Part shown: positions 1-10,955 of the stretch, one piece after another | Layout: each line of letters starts with the position of its first letter | Numbering within the stretch: the first letter of the stretch is position 1 | DNA from: Anarhynchus alexandrinus | Taxonomy: Eukaryota; Chordata; Aves; Charadriiformes; Charadriidae | Reading direction: 5' to 3' | DNA length: 64,000 nt | Assembly: GCA_008711295.1 (NCBI GenBank) | Contig: VUYV01000014.1 | Coordinates: 7,743,302-7,807,301, forward strand | Position numbers and translations under genes: made by a program | Notes under the pieces: generated by a model | What the model was told of the DNA's origin: nothing | Databases searched by the model: none | The model's input: only the letters and a program-made list of their open reading frames with translations

Positions 1-539
1 TACCCGGCGGCAAAGAGGGGAGCGAGGTTGGGGGGACCGAGCCGGGCTCCGGCACCCCTCGGCGAGGCGGGGAGCCGGGGGGAAAAGGAGCGGGGCTGGG
101 GAGGGGGGCGGCGGGGCTGCGCCTACCCACCCTCCCCCGGGCATGGCCGGGGCCGCAGCGCCCCGAGGTGCCGTCCTGCCGCCGGTCTCCCCCTGCCTCG
201 CTTTTCTCTTGTTCCCTCCCTCCCTGGGCCAGCAACCTCTGGTTAAATCCCAGCCTTTAAACGCCTGCTTCGGCAGCCCTTCAAGCATGGAGAGATCTTC
301 CCTGAATAGAATCGTTAAACTTGCAGAATAGTTGCCGAATGCATTAGCCGCTAGTTAATATTAACTCCAGAAAGGGGAGGGGGGGGGGGTATGAGAGAAA
401 AACGCAAACAGAGGTAGGTAAGTCAGGTTCTCAACTTTGCAGGTGACAACAGCAGTTTGCTGAAGGCTCCCCCCTTCCTCCCCTCCCTCCCCCCCACCCC
501 AGCCATTGGCTGGATCCGGGGGAGAGATAAGGAGGCCAG

Positions 540-910
540 GTCAGTATGATAAAGCTTGAATTTGTATGAAATAAAACAGCAATCTCGTGTAATGCAGGCA
601 CACAACCGGTGCGTGATGTGAGGAATTTAGAGATCAACTTGGCATTTAGGAAGCCCACCAGGTTGTTTACACTGACAGGTACCTGTTAAGTGTTTCCTTC
701 AAGCAATTCATTTGTGAAGAGATTAGGAGCTGGCAGGAGAGGGCTTGTTGAACAACTTTGCCTCCACACAAAGCGTTAGTGGAGGCAGCCCTGCTGAGCT
801 TCACGGTGGCTGAACAGAATTGGGCTTGATTTGTGGCACACGACCCAATGAATTAATAAATAGTCTGGGCTTCACGGCTTTTGACTCTGACAATCCAGCT
901 CAGGCAGTAT
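540..910. promoter_or_regulatory. candidate SHH intron 1 enhancer
   Basis: An AT-richer island inside GC-rich intron. It contains a good forkhead (FoxA-type) site, TTGTTTACAC at 663-672, followed at once by the perfect 12-bp palindrome ACAGGTACCTGT (675-686), which is two face-to-face E-box/ZEB-type half sites, and an ATTAATAAAT homeodomain-like stretch near 850. Intronic floor-plate and notochord enhancers responding to FoxA2 are established for SHH (zebrafish ar-A, ar-B and ar-C; mouse SFPE2). That this island is one of them is inference from motif content and position. Confidence 0.4.
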
Positions 911-1010
911 AAAAGGGAGGAAAGTCCTTTAGGAGGTCGTTTCTTCTTCTTTATTTCGCCTGAAGCCGGGAGCTGGTGCTGGCAGGGCCGGAGCGGGGAG
1001 AGCCCCTCGG

Positions 1011-1044
1011 CGCTGCCCGCACCGCTGCCCGCACCGCTGCCCGC
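1011..1044. repeat. 12-bp GC-rich tandem repeat, about 2.8 copies
   Basis: The unit CGCTGCCCGCAC is repeated perfectly at 1011-1022 and 1023-1034, with a partial third copy to 1044. It is intronic and has no evident function. Confidence 0.85.
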
Positions 1045-2039
1045 CCCTCCGCGCCCGCTGCTCCCCTGCGCAGCGGCGGGGCAAGACAGCGCCGTGTCGC
1101 GCAGGGCTGTCGCCTTATCGGTAGCTGAGACGTTTGATCCTTGGCCCCCTTCCCCCCCGTAAATCGGTGGAGGAGCGTCTCCATCCTCTCAGGTGTGCGA
1201 GGGAGAGAGGAGGGAAAATAAATCAAACTCAACTTCCTTGTGCTGCTGCGCTTTGTTGCCGGGATCGGTGCCGACACCCAAACACCCGGCTCTTTCCATA
1301 AAACGGTAGGCCAGAGAGTCCAAAGTGAGCTCACGAGTGCGTTTTATATCTCTCGGGGACCTGTGTATTGTTGGAATTGCTTTTTATGGCTGTTGATAGA
1401 CACGCGGGAACTTTCTTGTTGAGCAACCTTGTCACGTCCCTAGAAGTGGCGTCAGCGGGATAATGGAGGGGCTTTGCCGTCCTGGGAGCTGTGAAGGGGG
1501 CCTTTGCCGTCTGTTACTGGGCGTGCGGGGAGCACACTGGGTAGAATGGTCCTGCAGAAGGCCAAGCATCCCAGTCAGGCCAGCAAAAGTGAGGGAAGAG
1601 CAACTTACTGCATCCCGCCGCGGCTTTAATCCACATCGATATTTACATCAAACGGGCCACATCATGTATATCCACGAGTTATTTTCCTCTAAAAAAAGGC
1701 GGCGGGTGTGGAGGGGGGGGAAGTTGGCAATGTGTGTTTCCAACTCTGTACCTTTGGTCAAGCGCTTTTCAGTGCTTTCGGTGCTGATTTCCTATTTCGG
1801 GGGGTGGTGGGGGTGGTGCGAGTCCTTTTCCCCAATCGCCGGCTTGTTTATTCCTCCCTTGGCTAAGATAGGAATCTCTCCCCCCAAAAAACTTTGAGGA
1901 TTTCATGTAAAGCTCTCCCCCCTTTCAAGTAGAGCTGCAGCCTCCCCCCAATCCCGCCCCCCTCATTTGCTCGGTCCCCGCGGGCCCGCGGTGCTGCAGG
2001 GCCCGGTTCAGCCCCGGGGAAGGCCGGTGGCTCCGGAGG

Positions 2040-2310
2040 GGCTATAGAAAAACCTGCAGTGCTTCTCCACGGAGTTGGAAAACGTTTCATTCCACACAAA
2101 GGGTCTCCCGGCTCGCATAGCATCCCTGCTTCGCTTAACTTCCCTCCTTGGCCCTCCCTTGCTTTTCATCTTCCCACTAAGAGCTATATTATTGTATGGA
2201 TTTGCTCGGCTTTGTAGGCGAGCGCGGATGTATGTTTGAAGCGGGGTGAATGCTCCCAGCCCATGCTGCTTTGAGGGCTCTAATGAGTGATGGGCGAAGG
2301 GAGAGAAGAA
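2040..2310. promoter_or_regulatory. candidate conserved non-coding island, SHH intron 1
   Basis: Lower GC than its flanks, with no simple repeat, and features such as AACGTTTCATT near 2081 and a TTATTGTATGG stretch near 2190. This is the usual look of a constrained non-coding block inside a GC-rich intron. There is no specific match to a named enhancer; only cross-species alignment could support it. Confidence 0.22.
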
Positions 2311-2903
2311 AAAAAAACAAAACAACCAACCAACCCACCAACCACCCCTCCCTCCAGCACGTAAAGGCTGTTAACATGTATTGAGACCCCTTTCAACACA
2401 GAATTAAGCTGAAAAGACCCGGAGAGACATTCCGGGGGGGAATCCGTGACTCCGAGATACACGGCGAGTGTTTGTTCTCGGCAGAAACTTCGCTCTCGGG
2501 AAGGGGACAGGGCACTTAGCGGCAGGAATTTGCTCCGTGCAGGTGGCTTTGAACAGACACACTCACATCCCAGCGCCGGTGATGGGGCGGGGGGGTCCCC
2601 CTGTCCCTGCGGCAGGTGCCGGGAGAGGGGGTGGCTCCGTCCCGCTGGGCCTTCGTGGTGTTTCACCCCCTTTTCCTCCCGTGTCCCCAAGTTTCACCCT
2701 CCTCCTCCTCCTCACCTGCCTCCCCGTCCCTCCCTGGCAGCGGGGGAGAAGATGCTCAGCCCTGGCTCGGCCCATCCTGCGGCGCGTTTTGGCGGGGGGG
2801 GATGCTGCCGCCGATTTGGCTGGGGAGGGAGGGCAGGATGCGGCCCTGGGGGGGATAGATGGTGAAGTGGGGGGGCTGCCCCTGCCTGCAGCACCCCCCG
2901 TAA

Positions 2904-3401
<498 letters not shown>

Positions 3402-4429
3402 CNCGCCCAGCCTTCCCACGAGCGCTGCGCCGCAGCCACACACCCTTCTCCTCCCCCCGTGGGATTTGATGCTCTCCCCATCCAAAGAGCGTGTTCAACA
3501 CAAACACTAGTGGCCGTCTCCCGCCGCCCCGCTGGCTGCACGCCTTACTCGCGATCGCTAATCTCCGAGAGGGAGCCGGCCAGGAAAATAAATAAGTAAC
3601 GTGGTCCCCTGCCTTCTTCAGCGGTAGCCGCTAGGAAATTCCCAGATAGGGATACACATACATATAATTTATTTTTTTTTTTCCCTCCCCTCCCCTGTGC
3701 TTACAACGCCACACGCTGTCTCAACCCGGGAACAGCTCGCAAGAAATACCCGACTCGCCGAGTTGATTTTCTTGACACTTGACAGTTTTTTTGGGGGGGA
3801 GCAAAACGGTTGGCAAGTGCCCTCTCCCCTCCCCCCCCGCCTCCCTCTGCCCGGCTGCGTGGCAGCTAAAGTGCTTTTTAAGCGCATCCTCTGGCCCAGC
3901 AGCCCGCTGGAAGTGTCAAGAAACACTTGGTTGCAAAAGAAAATAATGGGCTTTCTTTAAATATAGCCGTTTGCTTCGAAACCGGCAGCCCCACACCAGC
4001 AAAACCATCCTGGCCTCGCCGTGCCTGTCTGCAAGTGGGGTTCATCCCCCCGCGTCAGCCCGAAGCTCCCCAGGGGCTGAGCCAAGGGAGCACCTCTCCC
4101 GGCTCACTCGGGCTTTGTCCTGAGAGCCTGCTGCTGCTTTTGTTCAGCCCCTTGGTCCTAGCCAAAAAAAAAGAGGCCCTGCAAAGCTATCAGCCGTGCG
4201 GTGATATGAAACATCCCTTTCAATAGCGAAGATGGGCTTTATAGCGCAAGGTGTCCGATTGTGGCGTGCGGTGACCTTAGCCCGAGCGCACCCCTTAATC
4301 CACCCCCACGGGTATTTCATAGGAGAGGAGTAGCCCCAAGCTGCTCATTGAGATTCGGCACACACGGGCTCGGGGGCAATATTTAGAGGGTGTCAGGCAA
4401 GGTCGTGTGACTGTACCAGGCGGGCTGCA

Positions 4430-4800
4430 AGGGAGCGGGCTTGAATTCCACCCGCTCAGCCTGATTTCAAACCGTCCAAACCTCATTTCATGACAGAGCA
4501 TCTTATGAGAAGATTAAACCCTATAAAGCCAGGCAGGAAGATTCTTTATCTGGATCTCTGTTTGCAAAAAGTATGATCCCGGAGACTGGAATGCAAAGAA
4601 GAGTTTCCCCAAGGCCTGAATTATTGTCACCAGGACAGAGGAGGGAGAGGCAGGGGTGGTAAAAGGGACATTGATAATGCGCTACAGCAAGTATTTAGAG
4701 CAAGCTTCTACATTTAAAATTCAAATACACATCTTGAGTGCCTTGGAAAAGTGGCTCTGCTGTGCAAATAGTGCTTGGAAGGTCCTGGGTTTTTTGGAGA
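4430..4800. promoter_or_regulatory. candidate SHH intron 2 enhancer, proximal block (SBE1-like position)
   Basis: AT-rich, non-repetitive block with a forkhead-like CTGTTTGCAAAAA near 4558, a GATAATGCG stretch near 4671 and a run of A/T words up to a second TGCAAATAG octamer-like site near 4761. Amniote SHH intron 2 is known to contain the brain enhancer SBE1 and the floor-plate enhancer SFPE2. Which of these this block matches is inference from order only. Confidence 0.38.
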
Positions 4801-4919
4801 GTATGTGTGTGAATTGGCACATAGGGTTTCTGCACCTGAACAAATAGGGAGGGGGAGAAAAGGGGGGGAAGAAGCTGGGAAAAAAATGGAAGTGTCCTCT
4901 CTTCCAAGAGTGTCTGCAT

Positions 4920-5410
4920 TTATTACATGAATCAGAATGACAATGCTGATCCTTTATTGGATTTTAATTAGAGAACCCAAACAAGCACTGCTCAAAGAAG
5001 CAGATTTTCACACCTCTGCCAATTCACTGGCATGTTTGTAGAGCTGCTACACTACGAGATCTATTCATCAAGTCCCTGAATATGCAAACAAAGCTCAAGC
5101 CAGACCTTTACCGCCGGCTTGTAGGAAGGTGTAGTTTGCTAGCAGAGGCCTCCACATAAAGCACATAGCTTGTTTGTTGCCATGTCCTCCCTGAAGAGGC
5201 CTTGGAGATCTCGCTCCTTCATTTCTGAAGGAGAAGTGATAAAGTCGTTAGCAAATCAATAACGGTCTAATTTTCGCCCTTCCTGTCCTTCCTGAGAAAG
5301 TCATTAGGAGACACTCCGAGGGTTTATTTAAATCATAAGAGCTTCACTATCAGCCATAGAGGCAAAATATAAAATCTGACCACCTTTAGGAGATAAATCA
5401 CCAGGACTCT
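4920..5410. promoter_or_regulatory. candidate SHH floor-plate/brain enhancer (SFPE2/ar-C-like)
   Basis: About 490 bases of sharply AT-rich, non-repetitive sequence in a GC-rich intron. In order it shows homeodomain core TTAATTAG (4964-4971), a TCF/LEF-like CTCAAAG near 4990, forkhead-plus-octamer TATGCAAACAAAG (5081-5093), a second forkhead site TGTTTGTTG (5171-5179), and TAA-rich homeodomain words near 5250 and 5325. SFPE2 activity is known to depend on FoxA and homeodomain sites in intron 2, so both composition and position fit. The assignment is inference without an alignment. Confidence 0.5.
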
Positions 5411-6654
5411 AAACCAGTATAGGGAGTAACTGGGAGAAACCAGGGGAGGGCAAGGGAGGCGTGAGGAATGTCAACAGCTGTAGCAAAGACACTTGCTACG
5501 GTGACATACTGTGGGCTACAGCCCAATATATAGAAAACCAGAGCTTTTAGGAACACCCCCGTGTCCCTCGGTTAAGTCAGAGACCAGCCTGGAGAAGGGC
5601 AGAGGTCCTCTCCCACTGCCCTGCACGTGGCTGAGCCTCCAGAAAGGGATTTGCGACAGAGACTTAAAAGTCTCATCACTATTTCTGCTTTCTTTAAACC
5701 TGTGGTTATTCCTCTCGGGAGCACTGGGAAGCAGCAGCAGAGCCACGGTATTTAGTAGCTACACTCTGAGTAACTCCGAGAGCGGGAGGAGTTGAAGGAG
5801 GGATGCGTTTGGGTCTGGCACAGGCATGGGGCTGCCCAGGGACCATGTGCTCCGGGACAGGGAACAACCTCCTTCCAATGAGGTGGGAGATGCTTTTTTG
5901 GGAGGGAAGAGGAGTGAACCGGAGTGCTGGGGATGCCAGCGGTGTTACAGAGGGTGACATGTGCCCCAGAAGCTGCTGTGCCGACCAGGAGGGCACCGAG
6001 GGCTTGGGGGGGCAGCGCGGGGTCACGCACAGGCTGGTGGAGGAGCACTTGGGAAATCCAGGCTGTTTCTTTGCAGTGGGGCAATGGGCAAATCCATGTA
6101 CTCCTCGGGGCAAAGCCTTCTCCTGCTCTCTGCTGTTTGCTGCCCTGGGTGGGCTCCCTGAGTAAGAGCTGCATGGGGACCCCGGGCACCGCGAGCGCGG
6201 ACGCTTGCCTGGAGGAGGAGAAACCTTATGCCACTAAAACCACTTGCCTTTGAAAGCCTCAAGTTATCCCACATCAGGTGCCGTGTGCAGGGCAAAGAGT
6301 ATCCAAGTGGGAAGCTCTTCTGGAAGATGTTTGTTCTGGAACAGCTTTTTCAGGGGAAATGTTTTGGCCCATTCCCTCAAGGAGAGAAAGGGCCCCTGTA
6401 ACTCCGACCCCAGAGGGACATGCACCGGGTCAAATCTGGCTGGAAGGGGATGCTCCATGGGGTGCAAACAGGGCAAGTTCGTAGATGAGGATGGAGGAAT
6501 TTCAGTGGGGAGCGAGGCCACGTCCTGCACCCGTGCATCTCGGGTGGGTTGGGGCTGCCAGGGAAGCGGTACCTGCCCCCATACCCCCTGTATCCCCATG
6601 CCCTGGCCCAGTGGGTGCCCCCTCTAACCCCTCTGTGCCTCTCTCCTTGCACAG

Positions 6655-7361
6655 AAAACTCGGTGGCAGCTAAATCAGGGGGCTGCTTCCCCGGCTCGGC
6701 CACGGTGCACCTGGAGCAAGGCGGCACCAAGCTGGTGAAGGACCTGAGCCCTGGAGACCGGGTGCTGGCGGCCGACGCGGAGGGCCGGCTGCTCTACAGC
6801 GACTTCCTCGCCTTCCTCGACCGGGAGGACGGCTCCCACAAGCTCTTCTATGTCATCGAGACGCGGCAGCCCCGGGCCCGGCTGCTGCTGACGGCCGCCC
6901 ATCTTCTCTTCGTGGCTCCCCAACACAACCAGTCGCAGGAGGGGACCCCCAGCAGCCGGGCGCTCTTCGCCAGCCGCGTACGGCCGGGCCAACGGGTCTA
7001 CGTGTTGGGCGAGGGCGGGCGGCAGCTCCTGCCGGCGGCCGTGCACAGCGTCTCGCTGCGGGAGGAAGCTTCGGGGGCGTACGCCCCGCTCACCGCCCAG
7101 GGCACCATCCTCATCAACCGGGTGCTGGCCTCCTGCTACGCCGTCATCGAGGAGCACAGCTGGGCGCACTGGGCGTTCGCTCCCTTCCGCCTGCTCCAAG
7201 GGATGCTGGCCGCCCTCTGCCCCTCCGGCGGGGGGGCCCCGGTGGGTGGCCCTGCCACCCCCGGCATCCACTGGTACTCTCGCCTCCTCTACCGCATCGG
7301 CAGCTGGGTGCTGGATAGTGACTCTCTGCACCCGCTGGGCATGGTGGTGCCATCCAGCTGA
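6655..7361 (+). CDS. SHH: Sonic hedgehog, exon 3 (cleavage site and Hint/cholesterol-transfer domain)
   Basis: The final coding exon: 235 residues (the first, Glu, split with exon 2) ending at TGA 7359-7361. It starts [10 protein letters not shown] then CFPGS: the Gly (6681-6683)-Cys (6684-6686) bond is where hedgehog cuts itself and attaches cholesterol to the N-terminal half. The Hint fold follows, with the catalytic T-x-x-H motif in [11 protein letters not shown] (about 6881-6910), the conserved [17 protein letters not shown] segment, then the C-terminal sterol-recognition tail with [17 protein letters not shown]. The tail linker ([12 protein letters not shown]) and the end (MVVPSS) are the variable parts of the family. 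The domain acts in the secretory pathway and is then discarded. No frameshift or lost catalytic residue. Splicing and stop position are unambiguous. Confidence 0.97.
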
Positions 7362-7401
7362 GAGCATCCCGCACCGCCCCGGCCACCCGCCAGCCTCCGA
7401 G

Positions 7402-7626
7402 GGAGAGACAGAGACACAGAGAGAGAGAGAAAGAGAAAAAGAAAGAGAGAAAAAAAAAAAGAAAGAGAAAAAAAGAGAGAGAAAGAGAAAAAGAAAGAGA
7501 GAAAAAAAAAAAGAAAGAGAAAAAAAGAGAGAGAAAGAGAAAAAGAAAGAGAGAAAAAAAAAAAGAAAGAGAAAAAAAAAAAGAAAAAAAAATAAAAAAT
7601 AATAATAATAAAATAATAATAATTAA
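7402..7626 (+). repeat. purine-only (GA/GAAA) microsatellite with ~50-bp higher-order unit
   Basis: Starting 40 bases after the SHH stop codon, about 190 bases are almost only A and G on the transcript strand, then grade into AAT/AATA repeats. Inside it a unit of 50-52 bases (GAAAGAGAG, an A-run of about 11, GAAAGAGA, an A-run, then GAGAGAGAAAGAGAAAAA) recurs starting near 7441, 7493 and 7543. The frame through it gives only Lys/Arg/Glu and is not a gene. Confidence 0.95.
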
Positions 7627-8368
7627 GTAGGACAGTCCAAAGTAGACTTTAAGGGAAACAAAGACCCCAGGATGTTCTGTTCTGTTTAGTTTATAAATAT
7701 ATATATATTTTTATTTGTTCTTTTGTTTTGTTGTTTTGTTTGTTGTTTTATTATTTTTTTTTCCTCCTCTCCTGGATATTTATTTCTTTGGTATTTTGAA
7801 TAGATGTTTTAAATGATATGAACCGGACCTTCAAGAGCCTTAAATAGTTTCTTTGATAATTTATTATCATGTGAACTGTACTCACAGGGGAAAAAATTAT
7901 TTTGTGAGGCCAAGCAAAACTGCGCAGAGTCTATTTTTCTACATGTCACGTGTGTCCTGACTTTCAGAAAGCGAAATTCTGTACTTTCCCATCTCTCCAT
8001 TACATTGCTCCTTCATTTCAGCAAGTCTAAAAAACAAGCAAACAAACAAACACACAAAAAAAAAGACAAACTTCATGGGGGTCCGTAAATTATATTTTTA
8101 TACACAGAATTGTAAATTAGATTTTTTTGAGAGATCAATACTTAACTGAATCACATTTTGTTTTTTGAAATAGTGTAAAATATGAGAATATATTATTTTA
8201 ATTTAAATAGTTTCAAATGTAACGTCATTTCCTGTATTGTTTTCCATGTTTTGCTTTGTAAAAACACCATTTGGCCACGTTCATGGAAGTCAAGACTGTT
8301 ACACAAACTTTTTATTTGCAAAAACCGTAAGAAACTTTGTTATTTTTAACTTCAAAAAAAATTTATTA

Positions 8369-8632
<264 letters not shown>

Positions 8633-10934
8633 TTAGGGAACATGATGCCTAAAGGAGTGACCATTTTTTCGTTTAGACGTGTTGCTTATAACTTCTAATT
8701 TTGGAACGTTAATTAAGGAAACGAATCCATCACATCTGCGTGTAACCTGGAATCTCTTGTACTAACAGTAGAACCTCACTTATTCGCACGAGCAAGCGGG
8801 AGACGCGGTTTCCCTTTGCCGGAGCCCCAACTCCCCATCTGCGCTCAAGCGATGCTCTCCTCTTCCAGCTCCAGCCCTGGCTCCGCATCCACCTCCCGGT
8901 CTGGTCCGGAGACCACAGGCATCTCTTAAAATTGATTTCTGAGGGCATTAAATCAAGTTTGCCCTTTGAAGCATGTTAATCTGAAGGCAGGCAGCTGCCT
9001 TCACCTTGTGGTGGCACCGGGATTTTAATCAGCTTTAATCTGGGTGCCCGGAAGATGGAAATTTGAGGCAGCGACACTGACTTTGGTGAATTAGCTGGGA
9101 TTCATGTGGCTGATGCTGGAAGAAGGAGATAGCCAGCGGATTTCACTGGCCACCTTGCCTGAGTAAAGGTGTGAGGCTTGGGGCCACAGAGAAAAGAACA
9201 AAACACCTTTTGGAAAACAAAAAAAAGGGATACAAATCTGTTAATTTATTCTGAGAGACGTTACTGAGCTGTAATGCACCAGAGTCCATCCTGAATGGGT
9301 GAACTTATTGGAGATGTGTTTTAGAAGACGAGTGGTGGGGCCAGTGGTTGCGTCCCTTACCCAGTCCCATCTCCGAGCCCCACCAAGAGGCTTGTCCTGG
9401 CCGGGTGCCGATGAGTGAGGTTCTGCTGCGCTGCACGCTCCTCCCCAGAGGGTTTCCAGGATCCCTTTAAAAATTTTGCAAAACATTGTGTGTGCGTGTG
9501 TGTGCGCGTCTGCGACAGGACCGTACCGGAAGGGAGCTTTCCTTGAATGTCTTCTCACCTTTTCTTCAGTTTCCATTACTCGCCGGTCTAGGACGTTCAT
9601 CCATCGGGCAACCTTTTGCTCCAGAGATGCAGCCACGTCCTCCACTGGGATGGATGGCAGCTCATCAGGTGGCCTCCGGGGATGTCCCTGCCTGGGGCCA
9701 CCTCCGGAGAGTATAGACCATGCTCTTCCACTCTCAAAGCCTGGGAGCTTCCAGAGCGGTGTCAGGAGCTGGTGGCTGAGCCCTGGGCATGAGCACCCCA
9801 TGTCAAGCCCTAACATATGGATGTGGTCTCTCCTTCCTGGCAGCTTCTAGTCCAGGGCCACCTCCACGCTCTGAAGCTTGTTTGTGGTGAGACTTCGGTG
9901 TGACCGCTGATGTGCTGCAGCGCCCATGTGAACCACCGGGATGGGAACCAAGCCACCCTAATGCCCACGCGATGTGGGGCATTGCGGGGGACTGTGGACC
10001 GCCTGGTGGGTGCCGGGGACCTGCTGCCCACCCTGGCTCGGACTCTGCCATTCTGTGTCTTTGGGGTCTGCTGGTGCATCGGGGGCTGCAACGGCAGCTG
10101 GTTTGGGGCATGTAAAAATGTGATCGTGGAACAAATGAGTCTCTGCTGTAAGAGTTTGGCCTTTGTACGGCGGTGTCTGGGCATCTGAGCTCTCTTACCC
10201 CTGTCTCTGAAGAGCAGCTGGCATTTTGTAAAGCCTTTATGGTCAAAAAATAACCGTGAGGGAGCCTACCTTCTCCAGATGCCAGGTAGTGGAGGCGTTT
10301 AGGGACATCATTGATAGAACTTAAGCCATTGGCTTGGGGGCTTCAGTCTAAATGGTAACTGAGATGAAAAAAATCCTTAGACCAGAGCCCACGCTTGTGT
10401 CAGGGTAGGGTACGTGCCCCGGTAGGGACCATATTAGACATTGCCATGTTTAATGTTCATCGAAAGGCCGAGACGAGCTCAGAGCTTTGCGGTGTGAGAG
10501 AAGCTAAGATGCTGTCTTATAATATGATCAACCTGTTTTGCCAAGCAAAGAAATGCTGTGCCGTGTTCTCCATCGCACGTATTTCGAGTGACTGTATGCC
10601 TCCCTCTCACCGTATATTTATTACATCTCTTCCTTCGGCGCCTCACGTCCCGATCACCCCTCCGTGGTATGCATTAGAAGTGCTTCGTTAGATGGACCAA
10701 TCCAACCTATAGCTACAGCTCTCGTATGAAGGATGTACTGTCATAACATTGTGCAAAACGTCTAGGAAATGTCACCGTCCATTTTCAGGGTCCGAGTATG
10801 GCAATAGTTTGTATAAAATGTACACATAGTGGTGGCTACAGAATAGTTTATGACTAAATACATATCTATTACTGTTAAAATAATGTATAAGAATGTACTT
10901 GAAGCTATTATCCTTGTGCTCTGTTGTCTGAATA

Positions 10935-10940
10935 ATTAAA
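10935..10940 (+). terminator. candidate distal SHH poly(A) signal ATTAAA
   Basis: The common variant ATTAAA in AATAATTAAAGAAATTACAG, followed about 20-35 bases later by GT-rich AAATGTCTGTTATGTG, a good downstream element. It closes an AT-rich, UTR-like block (about 10500-10955). Confidence 0.4.
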
Positions 10941-10955
10941 GAAATTACAGAGACT

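Noticed and set aside
6675..7367. 230-codon minus-strand open frame
   Set aside because: Antisense shadow of SHH exon 3; GC-rich third positions suppress stops. No family resemblance.
7246..7602. Open frame of 118 codons running from within SHH exon 3 into a Lys/Arg/Glu-only tail
   Set aside because: It overlaps SHH coding sequence in another frame and its tail is the purine microsatellite.
9241..10246. Two long minus-strand open frames within the proposed long SHH 3' UTR
   Set aside because: Low-information composition, overlapping plus-strand frames of similar length, no recognisable domain.
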